Assembly (NCBI GenBank): GCA_004352715.1
Contig: SCFE01000055.1
Span: 1,532,996 to 1,582,402, forward strand
DNA: 49,407 bases
Source: Hofstenia miamia
Lineage: Eukaryota > Xenacoelomorpha > Acoela
Direction of reading: 5' to 3'
Shown: positions 1 through 11,572 of the stretch, one piece after another
Numbering within the stretch: the first letter of the stretch is position 1
How the letters are laid out: each line of letters begins with the position of its first letter
Notes under the pieces: generated by a model
Database searches by the model: none
Told to the model about the DNA's origin: nothing
Seen by the model: only the letters and a program-made list of their open reading frames with translations
Made by a program: the position numbers and the translations under genes

Positions 1-790
1 TGGTCGTACACTGCCGGTAACTAAAGTAAAGTAAAGTATAAAATTTTTAATTACCGGCAGTGCAAGAGCTCTTAATTAAAGTAAAGTAAGGTTTCAAGTA
101 GATAATTACACAATCGGTTCCGTTCGATTTTTAAGTAAACCTTTACGGCAGTGTACGAGGTCTTAAGTAAAGTAAAGTAAAGTAAGGTAATATAAACACA
201 TTGATCTCAATTTGAATGTCACTGAATATTTATTACACAAAGACGATATAAATAAAATTGATAATTACAAAGGAATTAATTACAACAGGTTTTTCTTTGT
301 TGCTCCATTTCGGTAAACAAATTTTCATAATTAAACAATTCGATTTTTGCGCCAACCCATTGTAAAATATTGAATTTGTTTTACTAAAGTGAAGATGTGA
401 TTGATGTAGTTAATTACCAAGACATCTGTTATTTCAAATAGATTTGCAGTTTATATAAAACTGGGAAGGATGTTTTTTTAGTAAACAATATTCTTCTTAA
501 CATCGAAATCTTCGAAGCTATGAAAATCAAGTGATATGTCATATTAATATTGTATACATTTAATTTTTGATTAAATTGCACAATAACAATCGCATGCATA
601 TCATAAATAAATCAAAATATATTCTTTTAATTGTAATTTTTGCTAATAAATTGGGTTTTATTTAACTATTTATGGCTGGTAAACAATGGTTATACTATAC
701 TTTACCTTACCGCAGTGTACGATGTCTTAAGTAAAGTAAAGTAAAATCCAATTATAAAATTCTCTGGTTTACGGCAGTTTGCGACTAGTG
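1..790. mobile_element. CACTA-like non-autonomous DNA transposon with subterminal repeats
   Basis: The right end reads, on the minus strand, CACTAGTCGCAAACTGCCG. The window opens with TGGTCGTACACTGCCGGTAA, its inverted partner if the first three bases (CAC) lie just outside. A related 16-20 bp motif, (T)TTACGGCAGTGTACGA, recurs near 51-68, 142-159 and 705-723 and in diverged form at 769-786. The first three copies are followed by a cttaa and (GTAAA)n-type stretch. Terminal CACTA plus repeated subterminal motifs is the hallmark of the CACTA (En/Spm) superfamily. No transposase is visible, so this would be a deletion derivative or MITE. The left target-site duplication is outside the window. 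It could instead be an unrelated repeat with inverted ends. Confidence 0.5.
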
Positions 791-794
791 TATC

Positions 795-1150
795 ATATCT
801 CTCTCTATTTTCTTTAAGGTTAATGCTTTGGCAATTTTCGTATATTGTGTTTTGGCAATAATTTTAAAATTTTCTATGTTCAGTTCATGTTGATGTAAGT
901 AAATTTCGTTAATAGGATGCCCGCTTTAATGTTCCTTTAATCGTCTTCCAAGCTGTCGCTTAGCTTCTACAATGCACAATCTCTTACAACTGTCACATTC
1001 ATATTTGTAAACTATTGAAGAAGCAGGCTCATTAGGAAGAGTTCTAAAAAATTAACAGATTGGGCTGATGTGTGTTCTTTTCAATCCCTTATTTATATTA
1101 GATAGTTTTTTCGAAATAGATTTTACAGATGTTTCAAAAAACGAAATTTT
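795..1150 (-). pseudogene. Penelope-like element fragment: linker and GIY-YIG endonuclease
   Basis: Read on the minus strand from about 1150 downward, this gives SISKKLSNINKGLKRTH, then a stop, then SSIVYKYECDSCKR, a Cys-X2-Cys pair, CIVEAKRQLGRRLKEH, a stop, SGHPINEIYLHQHEL and ENFKIIAKT. This follows the C-terminal region of Penelope-like elements: a linker, then an endonuclease opening with VYKYxCxxC, the YIGET-R motif, an EH, and the 'ENFxIL' block. Here the YIGE motif has decayed to CIVE and two stops interrupt the frame, so it is dead. The GIY-YIG domain in this family nicks the target for reverse transcription. No RT is attached. Confidence 0.72.
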
Positions 1151-1204
1151 CCAGTAAAGGTTTTCTTATCTAGATCTTCACTATTTTGTTTTAATTTATC
1201 TTGT

Positions 1205-1355
1205 TGTTGAAAGCTTGGAAAACGATTAAAAGAACCTTTAAGTGGGCATATTAATACCGAAATTTACTTAAATCAACATAAACTGAACAAAGAAAATTTT
1301 ACCGTTATTGCCAAAACGTAATATACGAAAATTGGCAGAAGCATGAACCTTAAAG
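1205..1355 (+). pseudogene. Penelope-like endonuclease fragment, inverted relative to its neighbour
   Basis: The plus strand encodes KLGKRLKEPLSGH, INTEIYLNQHKL, KENFTVIAKT, a stop and YTKI. This is the same part of the GIY-YIG endonuclease found in inverted orientation at 795-1000 (QLGRRLKEH, SGHPINEIYLHQHEL, ENFKIIAKTQYTKI). The two fragments diverge from a centre near 1180. It is too short and interrupted to be functional. It may come from a separate insertion or from an inverted duplication. Confidence 0.65.
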
Positions 1356-1537
1356 ATAATGGACAGAAATATGATATTAAGCAAACAAATTTACACCATA
1401 AAAAATCACATCTATTTTAATTTAATGAGAAAAATATTTTATTTTATTAGTGCATTTAATGAAAATTTTCTAAAACTTGAGAGAAACTTTCTGAAGATGA
1501 TCAATAAATGCTTGAAACGCTGCAATTCGTGGTATGA

Positions 1538-1541
<4 letters not shown>

Positions 1542-1575
<34 letters not shown>
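1542..1575. repeat. (TA)n microsatellite next to the first gap
   Basis: Uninterrupted TA dinucleotide tract of about 34 bases. Translations across it are repeat artefacts. Confidence 0.95.
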
Positions 1576-1579
<4 letters not shown>

Positions 1580-1595
1580 CTTAGCAAATACATTT

Positions 1596-1738
1596 NNNNN
1601 NNNNNNNNNNNNNNNNNNNNNNNNNNNNNNNNNNNNNNNNNNNNNNNNNNNNNNNNNNNNNNNNNNNNNNNNNNNNNNNNNNNNNNNNNNNNNNNNNNNN
1701 NNNNNNNNNNNNNNNNNNNNNNNNNNNNNNNNNNNNNN
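1596..1738. other. Assembly gap (143 N) with duplicated flanks
   Basis: The sequence immediately before the N run, a TA tract followed by TTGGACTTAGCAAATACATT, is repeated immediately after it at 1739-1768. The assembler probably scaffolded two overlapping ends, so the true gap may be zero or negative. Confidence 0.9.
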
Positions 1739-1768
1739 ATATATATATTGGACTTAGCAAATACATTT

Positions 1769-4700
1769 CTTAGACTGATGAATAGGCTACATACGGACTT
1801 AAAGTATAAATATAATTTTAAATATAAGGAATATCACTCCCTGATATATTATGTATATATGTATATATATATATATATATATAAATATATTAAAGTGCAG
1901 CAAATTTTAAATCCTAAAATAGCCTTTTGATTTAGAAGATCACTTATGAGTAAAAAGACAAAAATGTCATTTCTTCATTTACAAATCTATAAAAACAAAC
2001 ATTTCAATTTTAAATTTTGCTTTGAAATTAGAAAGGCATCTAAAATTAGTGGAGACTAATGTCCTGTAGAATTTCGTAAACTAATAAAAAATATTTTTAT
2101 CCTAATTATTTTATCAAAATCTATAATTGAAATATTGTACCGCACTATTTTCTAGCTTAGAACAACTGGAAGACCTTCAATCGAAGAAAAACTCTTAATC
2201 AAGACTGATTTTGTGTACTACTACTTTAATACAGTATTGTAACAACCAATTGAAAGAAAATTTAAATAAATTTAAGTCTATCTTGTAATCAACGGATTCG
2301 AATGTAATTGATAATGGCTATAATAATTGCAAAAATTAAACTCAAATTCTTACACATAGCACTTAACTATATATAAATAGATAAACTTTCTCAAACAAGT
2401 AATTTTAAGCAGATATAAAATTCTCCTACAATTTTTAAGTTACCTAAATTTATCTGGGGGGATATGCAAGTGAAAACTTGAGATTGGAGAATTCAATTCA
2501 AAAGATGTGCCGGATATTAATTCTGGAATACCTTAAGAAAAGTTTGGCTTTCTGTTCAAGCAGCTATTAATAGAAATTAGAAAATTAGTTTAAGAAAATT
2601 GTAATAAATCAGAGAAAAACTAAATGATGCTTTTAGCAATTGTCATTGCTTAATTGTTTCATTTGTTCTTCATTTTATATTGATCCTCTACATACCTCTA
2701 CATACCAATGATTAATTCCAATTTAACAATTCCTTTTTTTGATCTAATCAATTTCCTTTTGTACTCGCAAGAATATTATGTCTTTCAATTTCTTATCTGA
2801 CTTCGTTGTTTTGTTCTGTTTTCCTCTGTCTCCTTTTCTATACCTTCGATCTCCCTCTCTCTTCCTCTTATGTTTCATAGACACTGCGTATCTACATTTT
2901 GAAGGAAACTATTGATACATTTATTAATGTGCTTCACTTCAAAAAACCTGCAACAGAATCTGAGACATTTTGACCAATTAATATATTTTTTGTTCGTAAG
3001 CTATACAATTGTTATATGAAATAACTTTAGAAATGTGAAAGCATACTTATGTCCTCAACAACTAGTACACGACTGGATTTCTAAGCAAGTCTAAAAAATT
3101 TGTGCTTCAAAATTGCTAAAATATAAATGTTTCAAAAATAGTTGATGAATAATTCAAACTTTACTCTTACAAATCAAATTTGACAACTTCAAAGTTGATA
3201 GAGCCTTAATGTTAACTAAAATGACCATTCATGAAAATATATCTAAGCTTAGCTATAGTTTCAGATTAAGCTAAGGAGACAAGTATTTCCAGTAATTCAG
3301 AGAAAAAATTCCTTTTGGATTCAAAAAAATTCATTCTGGATTCCTAAACGCAATTGAAATTTTATTTTTAATATTTAGAATATAAAACACATACATATGT
3401 AACTGCCTATGGATATTTATGGAATGGAATCATATTTGAAACTTTTTAAGTCATTCCATTTAAAGGAATTTGGTATTCCCACACATTTAATATATTTAAA
3501 ACATTTTAAATATGTCAATGGTGACAAATTTATGACAAAGCATAATTGAAATAATCTAGAATAAATATATTACTGTCAATCTCACTCAAGAGTTCTATTT
3601 AGTAAATTAGTCATTTTCAACAAAATTGCTTTCAGGAGAGGAGGTGAACCTAAATAAAGTGCTTGTTTCAATAGCTTGGGTCACCTCGAATTAAGAGATA
3701 CCTAATTATGATTTTGTGTTTTAATTTAAATAAACAGAGTGAAAAAGAAACTACTTGCGTTAAATTTTAGCTAGTCCTCTTAAGGAAAACACTTAAACAA
3801 ACAATGTTTTGTGCAGTAAATAGCGATTGGCAGCTACATGTAAAGAGCATGCAAATTTTAGAAGATAGCATTATTGACCAATCATAAATATTTTTCCAAT
3901 ATTTTTTGACATGTTTCTAACATCATGGTGATATATTCTAGAAAATTCTGCTAAACCTAACGAAAGCTCAGTATATTTAGCAACCATGCCTATCTATTTA
4001 TTGAATACTGCTCCATCAAAATAATTATTTTTCATTTGACTGTAAAATTTTAAAATATTTTAAACTTTCTATTATTTTCAATTGTCGCTTTCGTTATCTT
4101 AGAGAAACAGATAAAGCCATAGAAATAGAGAGAGGGAAAAAAATTGTCCTTGCGACCANATATATATATATATATATATATCCACTTTCTGATTGTCGCA
4201 AAACAATTGAGAAATCTTGTTGTTCTATTTACACTGAATCAAATATTTGAGGATTCTTTAATTGATAACTTAAGCCTTTCACTATAAGTTTTTGATGGTG
4301 TAAAGGGTGGCGCAAATACTTTGCAATTTTAATTCATAGATTGTCACAATGAAATGTCGTGTCATATACAATGATTGTATCATATAATGATTGCATACAA
4401 TTTCAAAATCAACATTAGGCTTCAATGCTTTAAAAGCTCTTTGCTGAAATCTTTCTAATGATTTTGCGTTATATTCTAGTATTCTTTTCCAACTACTTTG
4501 ACAATAGAGCTAATTAAGGATATACAGTTCCTACCTTGTGGAGTATCTTACATGCAATTCTAAGCAGAATGTTTCGACAGCATAGAATCCCAGAAATATT
4601 TCACAAATTTCAAATTATATGTTTAGAGATACATTCTCATCACTTTAATATTGTATGAAATGCCTTTTCAGTTCTATTCCTAAAATAAGAAACTTTTTAG

Positions 4701-5437
4701 TATATTTCAGTCTCTAATTATTAGAAAACTATTTTAATTTTTTTGGAAATCAGTTAATATGCAGACTAAATGTCAAAAATAATTATTTTAATACTTTTTT
4801 CGTTTTATTAATTTCAATACAGGTTAGTAATGGGAAATTCCTCTATAAACTTTTACACAGATTTCAAAAATCAACCATCAAAAGATATATTAATTGGAAG
4901 TTAATTCAGTGCAGGTGTTGTGGAAGGAATTTCATCAAGTAACACAAAATATATATATTTGATTATTAATTCGAAATTAGATATATTAATCAGATATATG
5001 GTTTTGTAATAACATCAATTAATATTATAGCAGGCTTCATTAATATATACCAGATAATTTTTCATAATTTGATCATTGAATATATTTATTTAGATTTAAA
5101 ATTCAAATTTTTTAAAAGAAAATTGTTTTTTTGCTTTTGCATTCTACTGAGCTTGTTTGGAAACTATGAGGCCATATTTATATTTTCAACATAGCTACAG
5201 TTTATTGGATGCAAATCACAGTGTTTAAGCTAAATAAATGTGAACATCTAAATGGTTTAATGCAAACGTTGACAAAGCTCGCTCGCAGTAACAGTTCTTA
5301 AAATTACAAATTCAAAATTAAATAGCAGTCGCACTTTGGTTAGATCAACTTGAAAAAATGGTTCCCATATAGAAATACATAAGAGCAAGCTATATAGCAG
5401 GTGCAAAACACAAACGTTTTTTATTTTTTATTGCTGT
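1769..5437. other. AT-rich non-coding stretch
   Basis: No gene or recognisable transposon was found by eye. It holds (TA)n tracts at about 1852-1883 and 4160-4181 (the latter next to a single N at 4159) and a short tandem duplication CTACATACCTCTACATACC near 2690. Stops are dense in all frames. Confidence 0.5.
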
Positions 5438-5509
5438 GATTAACCTTAAACTGCCTGGTGTCCATTTTAATCGGATTAACCTTAAACTGCCTGGTGTCCA
5501 TTTTAATCG
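5438..5509 (+). repeat. Perfect 36-bp tandem duplication
   Basis: Two adjacent copies (5438-5473, 5474-5509) of a 36-bp unit starting GATTAACCTTAAACTGCCTG. The unit contains the TTAA and the terminal inverted repeat of the piggyBac-like MITE, so the transposon end is present twice. The copies look identical, which implies a recent event. Confidence 0.9.
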
Positions 5510-5850
5510 ACAAGCCATTTTTCCATATTTAGAAAGGTTCTCGCGGCCTATTAGCAATTAAAATATAACGTATTGCTGCGGTTGAAGTTGTTGACAAGAT
5601 TAACATTTTTTCTTTGAACATTACGATTTTTGAAAAAAATTGAAACTATCTCCTTATCTAATATTCATGTATTTATAAGGTTTCAAGCACATGGAAGTAA
5701 TTATGAACTTTGACTGTTTCTTGATATGTGCAAAGATATCCAAAACTCATTGAAATATCGAAGAAGTTAATAATTTTCGAGCTATATTGTTTAAAAATTG
5801 TTTATAGGAACATGAAACATTTGCAAAAACCACTGATAGTTTAAGGTTAA
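5440..5850. mobile_element. piggyBac-like MITE with TTAA target duplications
   Basis: The element body is 5444-5846 (403 bp), flanked by TTAA at 5440-5443 and 5847-5850. The left end is CCTTAAACTGCCTGG and the right end, read inverted, is CCTTAAACTATCAGTGG: nine identical terminal bases followed by a diverged continuation. TTAA duplication plus CCYT ends is diagnostic of piggyBac. No transposase is present, so it is non-autonomous. The left terminal 36 bp, including one TTAA, is tandemly duplicated. Confidence 0.65.
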
Positions 5851-6714
5851 CTTTAAATTGAAAGTTTAGCCATTTTTATTATTCTTTGTTTGAGTAGTCA
5901 AGTAGAAGCTGTTGTAGAAGGACACATTACTTTAAAATGCATTATATATTTTTGTGTTTAACGTTTGCTTGGAAGGTCAAATGCTGCCAAATATCCTACA
6001 AATAACACATTAATCAGTTTTTGCTTTAAATTGGTATAATGAAAAGGATTGTAAAGATGACTCTACTAATCTATTAAGAGTACTCGCGTAGCCATGTGTG
6101 GGCCTATCCAAAATATATTTTAATGCATTATGTGTGGGGCACCTTTGTTCGGGTTCTTTCCTTGCAAATGCAGTTCACGAATCAAGTCTTTTGCTGGAAG
6201 TACTTAAAGAGTTTGAATGAAAATCAAAATGCATTCTGAAAATTTGCTTTGTAGTTTGTTTAGTATTTTAATCCCAATCTTTGATATATTTTTGACAAAA
6301 TCTTAGCCAAAAATATATAGAAAATAGTAGCATGTCCTTTATGTAAACGGCATTTGGCCTGCATCGAAAAATTGCTTGGTTTGCTCATCAGAGTTTGCTG
6401 TCCACGACACTGATTAAGAGGTAATATGAATAGTCCAAGCGCTGAAAACTGTCATGGTATCCCCTGATCCTCGGAATAAAGACTGCAGAGTTTATGACAG
6501 TGTTTTGTTTGCTTAAAGCGAGGAAACTTAATTTATAAGCAATGCCATGGATTTTGTCTAACCTAGACATTTTAAGTTGATATAGCCACGTTCAGCAATT
6601 CTAATTGAAATTAGGTAGAATTTCTACCAATAGAACCGGACCTTACATCAATTTGAAATTTACGAGAATATATTAGCTTGTCAATTTTCCTGGATATTTT
6701 TAACCTCATGATGT
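5851..6714. other. AT-rich stretch, no gene assigned
   Basis: A minus-strand reading frame of 60 codons at 6388-6570 has no recognisable motif. It could be further decayed sequence of the LINE just to its right, but no RT motif was found, so it is left unassigned. Confidence 0.35.
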
Positions 6715-7580
6715 TTTTTGTAGCTGTTTCCGTTTATTGACAATAGACTAAACTTTAGGTGTTATCCAAAAACGGTTTTTGCTGCTCATCAGAATCCTTC
6801 TTCGAGGAAAACATATATTATAGATATAATATAGTTTTTCTTGAAATATCTCAGTAGCTAAATCAACATCACACATGTTGTAGACATCATTCCATTTTCT
6901 ATTTATTAGCAAAAATGTTTTTCATATTCAATGTTACCTCCTTAGTAAAATAGTTTGATCGGTTGGCCTTAAAGGCATTAATAAACAAGCCGTAGAATGA
7001 CCAGTCTTAAAAGACAATTTGAAGGGTTTGCAAGATTTGAAACATTTTAGATTATTAACTAAAAAGTTATCCAAAATTGCATTTCCCGAATAGGAAAAGT
7101 AACCATGGTAATAATAAGATCACGTTTTCCAGTAAGTCCTGGCAGGCTTAACTGAGTAAAGTTTCCAGCAGATACAATAACAGCATCGTAATATTTACAT
7201 AATATTAATTCATGAGTTATATAGAAAACTTGATATATTAAGAAATCATCCGTATAACCCCAACACCTATTCTTTGGTAGAAAGTGTACCGCAATGATTA
7301 AAAATGTAAGTTTCATATCAATATTATTAATTTTTAGCCATAATGCTTCACTTTCAATTGAGTTTTCTGTAATGTCAACATGAAGATTTTGCCTTACATA
7401 AATATAAACAGCACTACCTTTGTGTACATTTTTACACCCATCAATACTAACAAAATTATCAGGAAAATCACTGTTAAAATGTTTTCAGTCACTACTATTA
7501 TTTCAGTATTTACACCAAGTATACCAATAGGTAGTCTAGCAAAAAGCATATAAAGAAGAATGTTGGGGTGCATCATCAAG
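6715..7580 (-). pseudogene. CR1-like LINE endonuclease (APE type) and EN-RT linker, decayed
   Basis: Read from 7580 downward in shifting frames: LPIGILGVNTEIIVVTEN, matching the endonuclease start (N-RSLP-K...DIIxxTET); then SAVYIYVRQNLHVDI and ESEALWLKI, matching the 'GVAIYVR...E-LWLKI' block; then FTQLSLPGLTG and NAILDNFLVNN, matching 'DFNxP...LDxxLVN'; then YIYNICFPRRRI and FWITPKV, matching the 'F-P...PWIT' linker before the RT. In LINEs this endonuclease nicks the target for target-primed reverse transcription. At least three frameshifts and several stops make it a pseudogene. The RT is missing. It lies directly downstream of an ORF1-like remnant on the same strand (about 7930-8315). Confidence 0.7.
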
Positions 7581-7929
7581 TAACATATCTATTCTGTTAT
7601 TCTTTTCTCAGTATTTCTTTTTTCAACAGAGAATTGCAGTGAAATAAGCACTTGAAAATGACATGTCTTTAATTTGTAAGAATTACTTACGTGAATCCCA
7701 AACAGAATTCAAGGTTAGCATAATAGTTCTAGAATGTTGGCCACATTTATTAAAGCACCGCCCTATATGATGAACATTCTCTACTTATAGATGATAGATT
7801 AATCTAAGAATTTTCTTTTGTTATCTTCTTGTCATTTATTAAAATTTGTCTCTATCACACGGAGACATCACGAATACGTATGATTTTCATTTCGTTGCAT
7901 ATCTTTGAAAATTTCTAAAAGTCTGACTA

Positions 7930-8315
7930 TTCAGTTCCCTTTTATGAGAATTTATACATTATAATTTACCTCTAAATCTTCTTTAAATGACCAAACCGAT
8001 GGAAAAGAATTTTGTAGTATTTTGTGAATATCACTTATTAATGAATTATTTTTGCTTAATAATTGTTTATTGCCTTTTTATTTGAATCTAACATGTTTTG
8101 AAACTCTCTAGTATTAGCAAATTTCAGATCAATAGTATTTGAATCAACACAATCCGTACATAACATTAAAAGTGTTTCTTTTTTGAACTACACCCTCAAT
8201 TAGACTTTCAGGAAATGCAGTGCACAAAGTTGAAAAATGGGGATTATTAGAACAGTAAATGCATTTAAAAGCTCTAGAACCATCTCAAACCGGCTTCTTA
8301 CAAGTAAATCAGATT
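7930..8315 (-). pseudogene. LINE ORF1 remnant with PHD-type zinc finger
   Basis: The minus strand reads CKKPV, a stop, DGSRAFKCIYCSNNPHFSTL, C, TAFPESLIEGV and, after a frame change, LCTDCVDSN, then NTREFQNMLDSNKKA and LLSKNNSLISDIHKIL. The spacing of Cys pairs around an H-X3-C resembles the PHD finger carried by ORF1 of many CR1/L2-clade LINEs, followed by a helical, coiled-coil-like tail. It lies just upstream of, and on the same strand as, the endonuclease remnant at 6715-7580, so both probably derive from one two-ORF element. A stop follows the first Cys pair and at least one frameshift is present. Confidence 0.55.
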
Positions 8316-8416
8316 TTTATATTACTTGTTATAGCAAACTTTTGATGTAATGTAAATTAGTATGAAACGTATATGTTTTAATATATTTACAAAAGGAATT
8401 GGAATAATAGCTAATA

Positions 8417-8419
<3 letters not shown>

Positions 8420-8452
<33 letters not shown>
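8420..8452. repeat. (TA)n microsatellite
   Basis: About 32 bases of pure TA, just 5' of the LINE relic on its strand. Confidence 0.95.
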
Positions 8453-8453
<1 letters not shown>

Positions 8454-9076
8454 TGTGTAATATACACGTCAAACAGAAAGCAAAAAAATATCTTACAAAT
8501 CACTTAGTTTTTAAGAGCATTGGTAGTAATTCAGTCTTGCTAATTGCTTCTTGAATAGACTGTATCCTACTTGAGTTTGACATTCTTAAAAGAGCAAGCG
8601 AACAATTTGATTTCGAGAAATTCTAATTTTTTTTGTCGTCCCTCAATGAGACTTTACTTTTGTAAACATGCACTTTGCTCATCATTGCATAAATTTATCT
8701 GACACACAGTATGCGTAGATTTTTCATAAATTATGTTAAATATGCAATGAAATTGTAAATATTTGTAAGATTGATTACTATATTTGTTTTAATAATTTTA
8801 GACTCATTCAAAATTATAGTTGAGGGTTGATATAACAAAGACTTCCATTATTTTATGCAAATCTGTACAGCAATAACCATGTTGGGAAACATATATTTGT
8901 GAAAAGGAACTATGGAATCTTTATGGGTTTGAGTGAGACAAAAATTATTTTGTGGAATATACCAAGTGCATAAAATAATTGTGAGAATTGCAAATTAAAT
9001 ATATATCATGCTCACTATAATTACGAAACTTACTCAAAATTCTCCTACCATGTTCTTAGTAGCATAATCTTCATCC

Positions 9077-9115
<39 letters not shown>

Positions 9116-11156
9116 GATATACTTGTGTAGATTTTTGTGCATATATATATAAAGTGTTATATTTGGGAATTATTGTAAGCAATAATTCAGTGTACTTTTG
9201 AAATATAATCTTCTCAGATTGTTGTTACTAAATGATCGCCACTCTTTTTAATGTTCGATCAGTAGTTCGTCGAAGGTACTTTAAAACTCTTGATTGCCCC
9301 AAAGTATTTGAAAATTTTTTGCTGAAGAACTTAAAATTCCAAAATCCTGTATAATGAAAATCATAGCAACATAATGAAAGGGAAGTTAACAAAAGACAAT
9401 ATACATTTGAACCACATCTGATCATGCAGGCTCATTAGTTTTCCTTGTCTGTTTCTCCAATATCACTAGATCCGCACAAAAATATATAATCATCCTAAAT
9501 CTAGTATTAATTCCCTCAATTAAATTATTTATGACATCTGTACTTTTGAGATATTTTTTGCCTCAAATATAAAGTTCATTACATCTAATGTAAATGCACA
9601 AAGCGCTTGTAAATTGATGTTTGTTGCATGATATGGAAAACAAATTTTCATTAAAAACTTGATTTTCTAAAAAAAATAACAAAAGATCATCATAATTTTT
9701 TTCAATGAATCTGTTATATACTGTTTTTCAATGTTTCTATTGCTGCTGCCGCAATTGAAAAATTAGAAGTTTTCTATGTCGTAGTAAATAATTTTTCATT
9801 ACTATGTTCTATCCAACACCCTGTGTATGTAAGTTGAATAATATGGGTATTCTAAATAGAGCTTATGTACAAGAAATACAAAAAGTAAGCCTTGGCTTAG
9901 AAAGCATCCTCTTTTTCAAGTGTCTTATTGTTATCTGAATTGAACAATTGGGACCATAACTTATTTCAAATACAATACCTTAAGTAGTTCATAGTAGCAC
10001 ATAAAGTTGTAGTTCATCAATTAGAATTGAAATTAACCATTAACCAAATTTAAAATTAAAGTTGAAAGTTTTGTTTTATAAAAATAAAATGCTTAGGCAT
10101 AGTATTTAGAGAAATTTGCTTTAGGAATTACAATGGAATTTTTGCTAAAACATTTTGTGTGAAAATATTATATTAGAACTACCCCTCATCATGACCTAAG
10201 GGAAAAGAAATTTTGTAATTTCTTACATTTTCCAGAATTTATTGATGAATTCGATTAATTTTGGGGGCTAATTAATCTATTAATCGATATTATATTTATA
10301 GAAGAATATCACATTTTTAAATATTATCACAAATTTAATTCAAATTACAAATAGGTCATTTAATACACAATGTAAGTCCAAAATTAATCATCCCTGCGTA
10401 GAATCCTCAATATTAGAATTTGCTGCTGCGTGGTAATTATTCGCCACCGCCCAACACTAAGTGATGACAATTAATCGAAAACCTTAATAAATATAATATA
10501 TAAATATATTAATCGATTAAATCCATGTGGCATTTTGTTCACCCCTAAAACATATTTTCATGAATGCCATTTTAGTGGATGCCAGAGAAAATTTTTTACT
10601 GATTTAGCTAAGTGGACAAACAAGAATGAAATTGCTACTACCAGTTTGCGCTAAATAGATGTGGTAATTATTTGAAAACAATTTGCTAAAGCGTGAGACA
10701 TTTACTTACATTAATGGAAAAAGGAGTCTACAAGCGTCCTAATTTTTCAATCGTCTACTCACTGTTAATTAGCGCAGTAAAGAATGAAAGAGAAAATGAG
10801 AGTTTTTAATCAATGCTTAAAAATAATTGAGCTTTTGATAAAATTTCCTTCCAAATTCTTGACTTTTCTCTCTAATTCGAAGTGGCATAAAACACATTTT
10901 AACATTGAAAAGTCAAAAGCAGTTTAACCTTATAGACATTTTAGCGGTTTTTTTGTCATAAAAATACGACACATTGAAATAATGCTTAGATTGGTAAAGT
11001 AAAAATCTAGAAAATTTAATCGCCTTTTGCAGCGGCTCGCTCATAATGGAAATGCTAAATGATGTAATTATAGTAGATTTTTGGCAATATTGTGGTTCTG
11101 CAACATCTTTCTTTTAGAAACGTAAAAACGATTCATTTACAAGATAGCATTGTACT
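8453..11156. other. AT-rich non-coding stretch
   Basis: No gene recognised on either strand. It contains a (TA)n tract at about 9082-9112. A 65-codon minus-strand frame at 9228-9425 has no recognisable domain. Confidence 0.5.
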
Positions 11157-11572
11157 TAGGGATGGGATCCGGATAGTGAGTTGAATATACCGGATGCTGG
11201 ATAATTCTGGATAACTTGACTGGCGGATAACAAATTGTTAGATTATTACTGAAGAACAACTTCATTTCTCAATTAGTTTCGACCTCCTGCAAATAAAAAT
11301 AAATAAATATTTTGAAGTATTCAGCATGCATGGAAGTGTGTTGTCAAGTCAATGAAATAGACTACTTCCTATATGTCTGTAAACCTTGTTTTGTTGTATA
11401 ACAACTTGCGTATCATGGAAAATATTGTATTTTCTCCAAAATTCCATTCTCAAATCAGATTTTATATCAGAATATGTTATCCGTTAAAACCGCTAAGGAA
11501 GTTAAATTTTATCTGATATCGGATTGTGCAATTGCCAATTTTACCGGATACCGTATTCCCTGTACATCCCTA
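11157..11572. mobile_element. hAT-like MITE (416 bp)
   Basis: The left end TAGGGATGGGATCCGGATAG pairs with the right end read inverted, TAGGGATGTACAGGGAATAC. Subterminal GGATA/CCGGATA motifs recur inside both ends (CCGGATAG, CCGGATGC, GCGGATAAC; CCGGATACCG). Flanking 8-mers ATTGTACT (11149-11156) and ATTCTAAT (11573-11580) match at 6 of 8 positions, as expected for an old 8-bp hAT target duplication. There is no transposase. Confidence 0.65.

Noticed and set aside
1748-1930. Open frame rich in Tyr/Ile alternation
   Set aside because: Translation of a TA microsatellite; same for 22794-22991 and frames crossing N runs.
4150-4182. TGCGACCA next to a TA tract, like the hammerhead/TA junction at 24060
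   Set aside because: No GGTTTCG or core follows; only the TA tract is shared.
6380-6410. CTGATGAG (minus strand) near 6388 and again near 6803, reminiscent of a hammerhead core
   Set aside because: No GAAA and no stem II/III follow at the right distance; the second lies in LINE-derived coding sequence.
7140-7200. YYDAVIVSAGNFTQLSLPG resembles a flavin monooxygenase segment
   Set aside because: The neighbouring frames are LINE endonuclease blocks in correct order, which explain it better.
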